Below are positions 21,085-33,610 of a stretch of 64,000 bases of DNA, piece by piece (the first letter of the stretch is position 1; each line of letters begins with the position of its first letter). Source of the stretch: Arachis hypogaea (taxonomy: Eukaryota; Streptophyta; Magnoliopsida; Fabales; Fabaceae); NCBI RefSeq assembly GCF_003086295.3, contig NC_092039.1:71071649-71135648 (forward strand), read 5' to 3'. A program made the position numbers and the translations under genes. Below the pieces are notes generated by a model, which searched no databases, was not told the origin of the DNA, and saw only the letters and a program-made list of their open reading frames with translations.

Positions 21085-23142
21085 CTAATTTTGAACAGTA
21101 CTTACTTCCATATCCTTTGATACATGGTTCGATCCAAGTGAAGGAGGAATGCTTCGCCACACATCATTTGGTGCACTACTCACGTCAGGCGGAGATTGTT
21201 GGGTGGCTTCTATCATTACTTGCACTTGTTCTGCACTCATACCAGGATTGACTTGTTGCAACACCGTTTTAATCAAGTTTGTTAAACCATCCAACTTGGA
21301 AGTTAAGCTATTTTGATTTTTCTCCATAGTTGAAACCACTTCATTATGTTGTTGTTGCATTTGTCGGATTTCCTTATCCTTTTTAAGAGAGGATTTTGTG
21401 ACTGATCGACCATAGAAACAAAGTCTACCATGTCTCTCCTTTTCGAAAACTGTTTAAACTATTTCATCATCATTGTATCCTGATTATTTCAAATTTTGAA
21501 GAGGATCCTATTACACACAAATAGGATCAAAATAAGTGCATCCACCCAAATGCTTCAGAATAAAAAAATAGCTAACACATTTCTTGTTTGGTGTACTTTT
21601 CTAAGAAACTAGACAACTTACAATCGTCTCTTGTGTTCATGAATCAGTTTCTCCCTTTTTGTTCGTGCGAGTTACAACAAACATCTCAGATTGTGATGGA
21701 TCTTCATTGTCCTCCTTCTTTGCACGCTACAAAGAAACCACCAACATGTGACTAAGTAAACACATATAACATGAAAGATGCAAAAATACTTAAATAAAAA
21801 GCACAAAAAAATACCAATTCAGTGCGTACTAATTCAAAACTAACTAGACCCATTTGATGATTCCGTTTTTGCTTGGATCTTTTTTCACAATTTTTTTCAA
21901 AAATAACCTACATTTTGTTGCAATATAAAATTACATAGAGTTAGTTAAATACACGATACCATCACTAAAGCCAAGAGAGTTGTGAAAATAACTTACTTTG
22001 ATGATATCGAGCCTCCAAAATTGAACTAATTTTTGAAAATACAGTTCAGGTACAGTCATTGGACGATTTTTCATCATCTCTCTGAAATGAGCTGTACGGT
22101 ATATAGTGAAATTTTTTTATGCATTTCTTAAATTGCTTCCATGCCTCTCCAATGGTATCTATCACCTAAGGTTCAGCATCACTAGGAATGTTATATTTAG
22201 ACTACGAATAAATAAAAGAATTATGTTATTTTATCATACATGCTAAGCCTATTTGTAAAGAATTTAAAAACGAGAATGATCAATTCACCTTTGCATAATC
22301 CAACATTGAAGTTTTAGTCTCACTGGACACAGCTTGCCAATTAGTATATAATAACGTGACCAAATTAGAGTTTCTTGCAAGTGTACCCAAGAACCGACTA
22401 AACAATTGAACCTGTGTCTTTGTTGGGCCTATGGGTTTGCCGTTGTACCATGTTAACTCTATCTGTGTTTCCATAGCATGAATATGCTTGAGTTGGGTGG
22501 GACCACGAACTTTTTTCTTTTTGGTACCTATTTCCAATGTTATTACTAGAGAATATTAACAAGAATACTAATCTAGTGCATAAAAGAGTAATCTACTAAA
22601 TACAAGAGTTAGGTTGGCATCTTTCACTATTTGCTATTGAAAAAAGGGATAAAGGAATTACCGAGTTGACTGTCACTACTATCACCAACACTTGGATTGT
22701 GATAATCATAATCATATTCATATTCTTCATCATTTTCATCTAATGATATCCCATATTTTTTGAAGAATTCATCTAAAGTCATAGCTGGAACGAGAGAATC
22801 AATATTATGTTCTTCTTCATTGGTATCTTCTTGATTCGATTCCTTCGTCTGTATCTTCTTATTGGTCGGCTTCTTGCTTTGACCATCAGCATCATTGGTA
22901 TTCATTTTAGCTTTATTATCTTCCACCTTTGATTTCTTCATTGGCACCTTCTTCCTAGACGGCTTCTTCCCACTTTGACCCTCATGTTCATTGGCTTTCA
23001 TCTTGACTAGATGATTTTCTTCGTTGGAATTCTTTGTTAGCATCTTGATTTGATCCTCACCGTCTTTGATGTTTGTTATCTTCTTGGTTGCCATTTTGCT
23101 TTGACCTTCATCGTCAACTATTGTCAACTGCTTTTTTGGCAT
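21085..23142 (-). pseudogene. CACTA TNP1-like gene (Transposase_24 type), decayed
   Basis: From the ATG at 23142 the first exon encodes 171 aa with Lys-rich imperfect repeats around EGQSKMATKK, DGQSKKPTNKK and EGQSGKKPSRKK, then an acidic stretch (DENDEEYEYDYDY). The next exon (22537-22280) holds the conserved core: KKKVRGPTQLKHIHAM, GKPIGPTKTQVQLFSRFLGT, LARNSNLVTLLYTNW. A third segment (21360-21085) gives a Gln-rich coiled tail (MQQQHNEVVSTMEKNQNSLT). Such proteins bind the subterminal repeats of En/Spm elements. The segment between about 22280 and 21360 has stops in all frames I tried, so this is an intron-containing, probably inactive copy. Confidence 0.7.
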
Positions 23143-23175
23143 CTTGCTCTTTTCCCTTGTCTCATGTTTACTACT

Positions 23176-24580
23176 TGATGATTGAATTTTTGACGGTCTA
23201 GAATTTTACAAATGAAATCTCATCGAAGTATAGTTTCTAAACCAAACAATAGTCCTTTCATACAAAAGATTGTTTGTCACAAGTATAAACCCCTAAAATT
23301 ATAAACCGAAGTATTGAACCTCGGGTCATTCTCCCTAGGAATTGCAATAAAGTGTATTGTTATTGGTTATGAGTTATCTTTTGGGGTTTTTGATAAGAGA
23401 CATGAAAAAGTATATGGCAAGGAAGTAAACTAATGGCTAAAAAGGTCTTGGCAAGGGTTAGTGGTCAAGGATCTCTATCCTAATTACTTACCACAACTTG
23501 AGAATTGGCAAGGATCAATCCCATTAAGTCATCATCTAACTAGTAGTAAAGGAAAGTCAAATGAGCTAGATCAATCCTAATCCATAAGTCCTAACTCTCC
23601 ACTAATTCAATTAGTGAGAACTAGAGTCAATGGATCCCAAACATCAATTACTTGGACATTAGTAACTCAAGAGTTCCTAAGTTACCTCTCCAAGCCAAGA
23701 GCACTAAAATTCTACTCTAACATCCTTCCAATCATTTCATCAAACACTTAGAAGGCATAAAAGGAAAGCATAGTAAAATTACAAGGAAAGTAAATCTACA
23801 CTACTCAATTGCAAGGAATTAAACAACAACAAATCAAATGAACAAGATCTACATGAATTACCTCAAATTGCATAAAAGGAAAATAGAAGAAACAAAAGTG
23901 CATCAACGTAAAAGTAGAGAATTACAAGAATTAAATACTAAACTAGAGAGAAGAGATGTAGGAGAAGAATGATTACAAAAGGAAAAGTAAATCAAAGCAT
24001 GAATTAAACCTAGATCTAAGAACTAAACCTAATCCTAATCCTAATCCTAGAGAGAAGTGAGAGCGTCTCTCTCTAAAACTAACTCTAAACTAATCCTAAT
24101 GAGTGTGAATGATGGAATCCCTCTTTGATCTTCAATCCTTGGCTTTAAATAGCAGTCTAGGCGCCAAAGTTGGTTGGGATTGGGCCCCACAACCCTTGAG
24201 AATTTCTTGGGTGCAAATTCACTTAAAAATCAAGTATCAGCATCGACGCATAAGCGCCTGGTGTGCACGCGCGTCCATGGGCGAGTTCAATTCTTTGGCT
24301 TTTTCATGATCTTCTCCACTTTGTATGCTTTTCTCTCACTCCTTTGATTCATTCCTAGCCTTTCCAACCTGAAATCACTTAACAAATAAATCAAGGCATC
24401 TAGTGAAATCAAATGTGAATTGAAATTAACTAATTTAAGGTCTAGAAAGCATGTTTTCACACTTAAGCAGAAATTGGGAGACAATCACAAAATGATGCTA
24501 ATTCATTGAATAAATGTGAGTAAAAGGTGTTAAAATCCCATAAAATCAATACAAGATAAATCCTAAAAATAGGTTTATCA
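23176..24580 (-). repeat. Solo LTR, family S, copy 1
   Basis: 1405 bp, TGATGATTGAATTTTTGACGG to AGGTTTATCA on +. On its sense strand (-) it begins TGATAAACC, as LTRs of several families here do. Flanks CTACT and TTACT agree at 4 of 5, compatible with a mutated duplication. No PBS or internal region adjoins it. It lies between the TNP1- and TNP2-like genes. It contains CCTAATCCTAATCCTAATCC and a TTTAAATAGC box near 24150. Confidence 0.75.
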
Positions 24581-24968
24581 TTACTATCCCCACATGCAGC
24601 TAAAACATGTTCCCTTTTGATTTGAAATTGTTTTAGAAATGCATAGGCACTCGTGAACTGAATTTTTTCTGAAATTTTTACTGGACTCCTCATCTTCAAG
24701 GGACTTCTTTATGACTCTATTTGTGATAGGGTCCTTAACCTTTTTCTTTTGGAATTTCCTTCATTGTTCATCCTGTATATAGAAAAAGAAGCCAAATAAA
24801 GCATCAACATAATTCATTTACAGCAAACATAAAAAAAAGAAGGAAACTGTGATGCAGCAATAGCAGATCAGCTTCCCAATTTATCATTGATCTAATTCCT
24901 AGTTATCATTTTTTTAATAAAGACATGGTCATATGCAATGATCATACGGCAAGCACATAATAAAGTAA

Positions 24969-27900
24969 TCAGGCATTAATATTTAATGATATATATATAA
25001 GCACCACGCTTTTTTTATGTAGAGGGCTATGGTAATGCATTTGAAAATAAGTTAAAAAATAAAGCATCATGGACAATTTGTGTACTGCCTCAATTTCAGC
25101 ATCACTGGAAAAATCATCAGACTCTATTTCTTTGTCTTTGGGTTTGATCTTGTTCGGTGTCACATCAACAATAGTAGGTCGCACACCCTGTCTAACCAAG
25201 TCTACCTCACCAATATCACTTAAGGGTATCAGACTATTTGCCGATTCATGTGGCTCTCTTATGTTAGGGTCAAACTGTAATTGGACACCAATGTTAAACA
25301 AGTCTCTTGGAACCATTTTTATCACATAATGCTTTTGGAGAATATATGGATCTTTCACATAAAAACACTGGTGTGCTTGGCTTGCCAACACAAATGCTTT
25401 GTCTTAGTAACATCTTTTGTTGAAATGAACATATGTTAAACCATAATCATCTTCCTCAGCCATAAACTACTCACACTTAAATAACACAACTTTAAATTGG
25501 CTATAATAGTCTAACTCAATAATATCCATGATTCTACCATAATATCTTATATTGGCCTTGATTGGTTTTTTGTCCTTAACACTCGCAAAGCTGGTAGTTT
25601 TAGCCACCACAGTGACACCACTATTTTGCATTTTTCGCATCACTTCTCGCCGCTTAGTATGAAATCTGTACCCATTGACGACATAAGCAGAAAATGATTT
25701 TGCAACTTTATTTGGACCCTTAGTCAACTGTCGTATCTAACCGGGAACATCATCCTTCATGGCACGTCCTGTAAACCATTCTATAAAGTCTTCATTCTGA
25801 TCTTTAACGATGTTCCACTTCTGCTTCCTATTGTCTTGCTTTTGTTGCTCACCATGTTCTCTACAAGGGATGTATATTATTATGTAATACTACCAAAATT
25901 AGTCTAAAGAATAGAACTATTGTGAAGTGCAAATTTACCTTATGTAAGGCTCCACGCTAACGCAATTGTTCAATACATATGCATTAGCTTGAAGGAGTGA
26001 CTTCTCGTCCAAAATAATTAGTTGCCCTTTTTTTCCACCCACTGGACTTCCCTTGTTTGTGAACAAATTTGAATCAGGATCTTTAGTTGAAGTGCCTTCA
26101 TCATTATTCCGAGATACTCTGTTGAATTTTGTTTTCACTCCCTTATGCAAATATCTTGAACAAAAAGTTAAACACTCTTCAGCCAAATAACCCTCCGCAA
26201 TTTATCCTTCTGGATGACTTCTATTACGTACATACCCTTTTTAGTGTGCACATGTATCTCTCAATCGGATACATCCATCGAAACTGGACGGGACCACCTA
26301 ACCTTAATTCATTAGCTAAATGAATAGGCAAATGAACCATTATATCAAGAAAGGTAGGGGAAAAAATCCTCTCCAACTGACACAAAGTCTCTACAATCTC
26401 TGACTCCAAATCATTAATCTCTTCTAAAGAGATTTCCTTTTGACATAGCCGACGAAAAAAGGAACACAAGCGAACTAGAGGAACAACAACATGATCTAGA
26501 AGAATGCTCTTGATTGGTATTTGCAACAGGTAATACAACATGAAGTGAGCATCATGAGTCTTGTAACCGTAAAGCTTTCTCTCTTCTTGTTGTACACAAC
26601 GAGAAATGTTTGAAGCACTTCCATCAGGCAATTTTGTTTTCTTCAAAACACCACAAAAATGGATTTCTCCCCTTTGGTCATGGAGAATCATGCTCTAGCA
26701 AGTTTAGTTCTTTTTCCATCCTTCGTATTTATTGGGTGGAGATTCTTTTGAATGCTCATCTCCTTAAGATCTTAACAAGCTTTCGCATGATCTTTTGTCT
26801 TTCCAGGAACATCCAATAAGGTACTAATTATACTGTCGACTATGTTTTTTTCGATTTGTATTACATCAAGGTTGTGCTTGATCATACAATGCTGCCAATA
26901 TGGTAACTCAAAAAAGATTGATCTTTTTTCCATTGGCCTTTACTTTTGCTTTGTGTCTTTCCAGAGGCATTATCTACTGACTTTAGCATATCTAGAACCT
27001 TTTCACCTGTTAACATTCGTGGTGGACCCTTGAATTCTATTTTTCCATTAAAAGATCTCTTGTTAGACCTCCATGCATGATCAACTAGAAAAAATCTCCT
27101 ATGGTCCATGTAAACTATCTTTTGGCTATTTTTCAAGTAACAAAAAGAAGTATCATGATTACAACAAGGGCAAGCTAACTTCCTTTTCGTATTCCAACCG
27201 GACAACATCGCATACGCTGGAAAATCATTGATTGTCCAAAGAAGTGCAGCATGCATTTGAAAAGTTTCATTCTTAAAAGAATCATATGTATCTATCCCTG
27301 ACACCCATAGCTCCTTCAGCTCTTAGATCAATGGTTGCAAAAAAATATCAATATTATTTCTTGGTAAACAAGGTCCAGGTATGAGTAAAGAGAGCATGAA
27401 ATATTCTGAATTCATGGACATCCAAGGGAGAAAGTTGTACTCTATTAAGACAACTGGCCATGTGCTATGTGACACGTTCATAGTTCGAAAAGGATTAAAA
27501 CTGTCACTTGCCAAACCAAGCCTCAAGTTGTGAAGTTCTTTTGAAAAGTTTGGGTACTAACTAACCAAGTTCTTCCGTACTTGTCCATCAACAGGGTGCC
27601 TTATGCAACCATCTTTCAAACGCTGCTCATCATGCCACCTCAATGCCTCTGCTGTGTTTGGGCACATAAAAAGCCTTTTAAGCCTTGGTATTAAAGGAAA
27701 GTATCTTAAGGTTTTCGTAGCAACCTTATGAACTTTATTCGGAAGCGCAAAGTCATCTTCGTTGCCGTTCGTAGTCGGAGTCTGATTTTATCGAGATTCT
27801 CCACAGATATGGCAAATTGAGTCATTTATGTACTCATTCCGATACAGCATACAGTCATTAGGACATGCATCAATCTTTTCATAGTGAAGACCTAAGTCTT

Positions 27901-28465
27901 TAACCATATTCTTAGTTATATTAAAAGAAGTGGGAATGATCAAATCAGGTATAGCTTCTTTTAATAACTCCAAGATGGAGGTAAAAGATGTGTTACTCCA
28001 ACCATGCAAACACTTCAAATGATAAAGATGAATGATAAATGATAATCTCAAAAATCTAGTAGTACAATTCGGGTATAATTCTAGACCTGCTTCGTCTACT
28101 AGCTTATATAATCTCTTCACATCTTCATTTAACCTACTGTTCCCTTCTTCAAGATTTGCCATATTTCCAAATGCATCATGCAGCAACCCGTCAATATCAT
28201 CAAGGCCGCCTCGATCATCCATGTCACTATCTACAACTGTTGGGATTACTGATTCCCCATGATTAATCCATCGTTTATAACCTTTGACAAACCCATAGCA
28301 ATTAAGATGCTCATATACGTCATCTCGTTCATGCCAATAAGTCTTTCCATACTTTGCATACGGACATTAGATTTCTTTTCCAACTGGTTTTTCAATTACG
28401 AAGGCAAACTCTAAAAAACTATTTACACCGTCTATGTACCCGTTCTCAAATCTTGGTGAATCCAT
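24969..28465 (-). pseudogene. CACTA TNP2-like transposase, decayed
   Basis: Starts at the ATG at 28465 (MDSPRFENGYIDGVNSFLEFA), with an N-terminal transposon-associated segment that hits a stop near 28370 and then continues (YGKTYWHERDDVYEHL, MDDRGGLDDIDGLLHDAFGN). The TNP2 transposase core follows: IDACPNDCMLYRNEY...CHICGESR, then another frame with SGIDTYDSFKNETFQMHAAL, LLWTINDFPAYAMLSGWNTK, ACPCCNHDTSFCYLKNSQKI. At 26691-26224 a DUF4218-type block (YGYKTHDAHFMLYYLLQIPI, DIMVHLPIHLANELRLGGPV, FRWMYPIERYMCTLKRVC) and at 25727-25467 a DUF4216-type block (NGYRFHTKRREVMRKMQNSG, YGRIMDIIELDYYSQFKVVL). Domain order is normal for En/Spm TNP2. Stops and frameshifts throughout make it a pseudogene. 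Confidence 0.85.
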
Positions 28466-30421
28466 CCAATCTTTTGACAAAACATGATTAAACCTAATAA
28501 TGCAAATATCTGAACTTACTAAATATGATCTAATAAGTCAATTATAGTGACAATTTAGCTACCATATACACACTTACTACCTAAATAAATAGAAGATCAA
28601 ATTATTTTATATGACAAGAATGATATAAACTTACTGTTTAGTTCCTATATTTTGAGATGCCATTTGAAGTTGTTATACACTGTGCCACAACAACTAGTCA
28701 AGTCCTTTTGTCTTTACCAGTCCAAAAAACAAATAATCCTGTATGCAAAATAAAATAAAAAACAAAGGAAGGTAAAGAACATTCAAGAGTAGGTAAACAA
28801 AATAATCAATTAATAAATATTAATCCTGAATTAATATAAAATACAAGATAATTTTTATTTTAAACTTCCTGAAAATAATCAGTCTAAAAATGAGACATAA
28901 TCAAGCATGTTCTGGAAAATATATGCAATTTAACAATTGAAGATTTTACATATCAATAATTAGAAAATATCTTGGGAAACACATACCTATTTGAAAAATC
29001 AAACAAACTAGATACAAAAATCCTTAAATAATCTGAAATTATTATGTTAACAAAATCGAAGTATATAAATAATCTTACTATAATAATTGATAGCTAATAT
29101 GTTGAGATATCCTTGCTCCTTAGCTTATATATGAGCAGGATAAAAAAAAGGTCTATACCCCCAAACACTATATATGAATATATTTCTTCTTTGAATAAAT
29201 TATGTATATCATCATTATAGAATAAACCATATAATTGATTTTCATGACTAGGAAAAGTTTTCTCAATGTTAGTTCTGCAGTTTATATATACTTACTTAAG
29301 ATGGAAGGTAACAATAATGCATGAAAAGTAAAATGAAAGAAGCTATCTGTTTTAAAACATATTTATATATGAAAAGACAATTTTATTAGAGTATTTAAGA
29401 TCCTATAATAAGGGATATAGCTAGTTCTTTTAACCCCTTTTTTTCATTCTCAAAAGTCAAATTTAAGACTATTGATTAAAGAAAATGAGTATCTGATAAA
29501 TACTAGTTAATTAAGATATTAGATCTCTTCTCTTTGCAGCTCTATCTTCGGATGAATACAGCATAGGGCTTAGCTTTATTAAGCTTATAAAGCTTGTTAG
29601 AAGTTGTTAATTAGAAATGTAACAAGGCTATCGATATATAAAATTTTTGTCATGCATAATCATCAATAATATTATTATTATGATAAATCATGCACTAATT
29701 ATCAGCTTAATAAGACTATATATATAACAATAAGCACATACAAATCAAGTATATATATATAAGGTTATTAATTAAGATGGAAATGAATTAGATGAAGTAT
29801 GATTGAAAGTTGAAACCTTGTGTTTGCATATTCATAAAGTTTTGCAGTGCTGGAGAATATAACAAGACCAATTTCTGCATCGCAGAAGATAGCAAGCTCC
29901 TTAGTTTTATTCTATTTTATAACTCAAAACATTCAAATAGATACTTACTATAGATGATAAAAAAATACATGATCTACAAACTGATGCAAATTATTTAACT
30001 CTCACAATGTCGAAATTATCTATAAACTTTTTCAATCACTCCCACCCAAAGCATCCTAAACTAGAAGACATGCCCTGATTGTAATGGAAATTAAACTTTT
30101 TCCATATTTCTCAAAAGCTTTTTCACCAAACATCTACAACATAGCATTCATTTGAAGTAGTAAGAATAGGATAGCATATCATTCATTTGAAGTACTAAGA
30201 ATAAAGTTGATGATACCAAGACACACATTTCACATGGAAAACATTAAACAATAACATGATCCTAAATAGAATGAAGTACTAAATTAGCAAATTAGAAAAC
30301 TTATATACTAAATCTATAAAAATTAGCTGCATTTAAAAGGAGAATGTAATGAGAGACAAAGATGAATGCATCATACATAATATTCCTCTAAAATAACTAG
30401 ACATATTAATAGAAGCAGCAG
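28466..30421. other. AT-rich CACTA interior
   Basis: Very AT-rich, no ORF or repeat recognised. By position it should be the upstream region or first intron of the TNP2-like gene. Confidence 0.4.
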
Positions 30422-31388
30422 TGATGATTAGATTTTTGATGGTTTAGAATTTCACAAATGAATTCTCATTGCAAGTATAGTTCCTAAACCAAACAATAAT
30501 CTTTTCATACAAAAAGTTGTTTGTCACTAAAACAAACCCCTAAATTTATAAACCGAAGTATTAGAACCTCGGGTCGTTCTCCCTAGGAATTACAATAAAG
30601 TGTCTTGTTATTGGTTGTGAGTTATTTTGGGGTTTTTGAGATTTTAGACAAGAAATATAAATGGCAAAGAAAATAAACTAACAACTAACAAAGCTCTTAG
30701 CAAGATATGAGAACTAGAAGTCCTATCTTAGTTATCCTCCTCAATTGTGATAACAAATTATCCATTACTCCCACTTAGTTAACCTCTAACCATGGAGGAA
30801 AGTCAAGTGGATGAATCAATTTGATTCCTCAAGTTCTAATCAACTCCTAAAGGAGAGACTAGCTTTAGAGGCATTCAAATCAATTAGCAACTTCTAATTA
30901 TCAATCAACAAAGGAATTAGATAACTCAAGAGTCACTAATTACTCTACCTAGGCCAAGAGGAACAAAATCTATACTAAAATCCAACCAAGCATTTCATCA
31001 AACACTTGGAAGGTACAAAAGAAAGGCATAGTAAATTGATAACAAGAATAGAATCTAACAATAATTATTGAAAAGAATTAACAACAACAATAAAAAAAAA
31101 CACAATTATTATGGATTACTGATGCCAGGGCCTCTAGGCCAGTTTCACTGACATTTTCTTTACTATTTTAGGGTAGTTTCATGCATTTTCTTAGTGAATA
31201 AGACAAGTTTTGGATGAAAATACACTCACACCTTGATTCAAGCAACTAGTGTGAACTTTGCATGATTTCATGAGAATTTTGCTAGAATTTCATGATAAAT
31301 TGATGATGCATAATCTCATGACTTTGGCTAGAGCTTTGATGCACTTTAATTGCTTGATTTCAGGGCAAAGGAAGCAAGGAAGAACCAC

Positions 31389-32240
31389 GTTAGTATTCAC
31401 ATTAACCTAGTTAACGTGAACACTAACGTGGAATGGTAAAAAGCTTACAACATTAATGAGAAAAGTGATCACCAATAACGCCTGCGAAGCCATCCATAGC
31501 TCACGTTACTTGCCACGTTAACTAAGTTAACGTGGTAGTTAACGTAGAAGCAAAAGGGAACTCCAACATTAAGAGAAAACGTGAATACCAATAACATTTT
31601 CCTCCAACGTTAGTGGTAAAAGTGAACACCACTAACGTTGGAGAACTTGGCAATGATCCACGTTAAGAGTCACGTTAACTTAGTTAACGTGAACTCTAAC
31701 GTGGAATAGGAAAACAAAAGCCAACGTTAGTGACACTCACTTTTGTCACTAACGTTGGACCAACTAGCATTGCCTTCGTTAACTTTCATGTTAAGACCAT
31801 TAACGTGAAAGTTAACGTGGAGTTGAGATCAAAGAGCCAACGTTAGTGACACTCACTTTTGTCACTAACGTTGGAAGATGGCATCACTACTACGTTAAGA
31901 GCCACGTTAACTTAGTTAACATGAGTTCTAACGTAGAGAATTCAGGCATTTGGAGCATTAGTGACAAAGGTGAGTGTCACTAACGCTCTCGAAGGTGAGA
32001 CACACCCACATTAAGAGTCACGTTAGCTACACTAACATTAACTCTAACGTAGGAACAAAAGGCACCAAGCAACGTTAATGGGAAAAGTGATTCCCAATAA
32101 CGTTGGCCAAAAATTGAGAAGGCAACGTTAGTGGTCACGTTAAGACCACTAACGTTGGAGTTAACGTGGGTACATAAGGGTGAAACGTTAGTGGAAAAAG
32201 TGAATGCCACTAACGTTCTCGAACCCACAATGGCACTCAA
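31389..32240 (+). repeat. R1 palindrome/hairpin array (AACGTT, CACGTTAAC modules)
   Basis: About 850 bp of closely packed inverted repeats. Two identical hairpins (31721-31758 and 31837-31874) have 14-bp arms CCAACGTTAGTGAC / GTCACTAACGTTGG around a 10-nt loop. Other modules read CACGTTAACTTAGTTAACGTG. AACGTT and CACGTT are ACGT-core words of the sort recognised by plant bZIP proteins, so enhancer function is conceivable. The 3' LTR has the array at about 40179-41035, differing mainly by C/T and G/A changes at CpG. Confidence 0.85.
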
Positions 32241-32381
32241 CGTTAATCTCACTAAATACCCAAGCCTAATTCATATTTCTCTGCAAGCTGGGCCCACTAA
32301 AGATGAGAACTGCTTCAACTCAAGATCTAGAGCCCACATCCAAGACTTGAAGAACTCACTAGAAGATCAAGAGGAGTAGTA

Positions 32382-32389
32382 TATATAAG
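32382..32389 (+). promoter_or_regulatory. R1 LTR TATA box
   Basis: TATATAAG in AGTAGTATATATAAGAGTAG, about 140 bp after the palindrome array and 930 bp before the PBS. It lies inside the segment deleted from the 3' LTR. Confidence 0.55.
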
Positions 32390-33319
32390 AGTAGTTTTGA
32401 ACTATAGAGGAGCTTGGCACTTTCGGGAACTACTCTCTATAGATTTACTTTTCTGCACTTTTAGCATGGATTCTTCTTTTCTGCCATTTTTCATTTCTAG
32501 AGCTATGAACAACTAAACCCCTTTCATTGGGTTAGGGAGCTCTGTTGTAATTTGATAGATCAATTATAGTTTTCATTCTTTTTCTTCTTTCTCTTCTCTT
32601 GATCTTACTAGAAAGCTTTCGATCTTAATTCAATTGGTTAGTTGTCTTGGAAACGAAACTCTCCATAATTAGATCTCCTTTGAGCCTTGGAAAAGGGATA
32701 AGGAGATCATGCTAGAAATGCTTTCTCATGTTGGACCAAATTGGGGTTTGGGCGGATATAGTGACATGTAATCCTCCCAACACTTTGATTTGGAAATACA
32801 TGTGGTATAATCAGTGACCACACTTCATCTCTTCCCATGAGCGATTAAATCAAGGAATTGGGCAATTGTTCAAGCTTAGAGAGATTGGATTGCCAAGGAA
32901 TTGGGATCCAATCACTTAAGATTGCCAAGGAGATCAATGAATGCAATGATTGAGGAAGAGATGAGAATGAACTTGATCTAGAGAATGCAACATCTCTTGA
33001 ACCCAATGATTACCCCATTTCTGATCTTACCCATTCTCTTTACTTTCTGTCATTTATTTTCATGCTTATTACCCCAAATCCCCATTTAAGATTCTGCACT
33101 TTAATTTCTGTTATTTACTTTCCAGTCATTTAAATTTTTGCAAGTTCTCAATCTAAATTCTGTTTAGCTCAACTAGCATATTCTTCTAACTAAAGTTGCT
33201 TGACCAATCAATCCTTGTGGGATTCGACCTCACTCTATTGTGAGTTTTACTTGACGACAATTCGGTATACTTGCCAAAAGGAAATTTGTTGAGAGACAAG
33301 TTTTCATGCATCAAGTTTA

Positions 33320-33337
33320 TGGCGCTGTTGCCGGGGA
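33320..33337 (+). other. R1 primer-binding site (tRNA-Asp type)
   Basis: TGGCGCTGTTGCCGGGGA matches the complement of the plant tRNA-Asp 3' end at 17 of 18 bases and starts 7 bp after the LTR. tRNA-Asp priming is known for Athila-group elements. Confidence 0.85.
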
Positions 33338-33610
33338 TTAATTTTGAATCAACAATGATTAAGTTTGAAGATCACTAGATTGAGCATTTTTCTTTTTGTT
33401 TATTTGATTCTGTCAATTTTCTTTAGTTCGTTTTAATTTCTTCCTTATCCCCTGCACCCTTTTTAATTTTTCGTTCTTTCTTTCTTTGTTGATTACAATT
33501 CTGCTCACTAACCCACTAACTGTTTGATAAATTGTATCACTTACACTAACAATTACTCTAACAAGAATAGTTTCTTTATTTTATCTCTTGTTGTGCAATC
33601 TATCTGTTGT

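Larger units (their letters stand above)
31120..33313 (+). repeat. R1 5' LTR
   Basis: 2194 bp, TGATGCCAGGGCCTCTAGG to CATGCATCA. U3 carries the palindrome array at 31389-32240; a TATA-like TATATAAG lies at 32382-32389; U5 ends with a GTGGGATTCGACCTCACTC block shared with R2. The LTR is 468 bp longer than its 3' partner, which has lost 32376-32843. Confidence 0.9.

Noticed and set aside
24019..24050. Telomere-like CCTAATCCTAATCC tract
   Set aside because: Only a few units, also present in the other family S LTR (41815-41832); it is part of the LTR.
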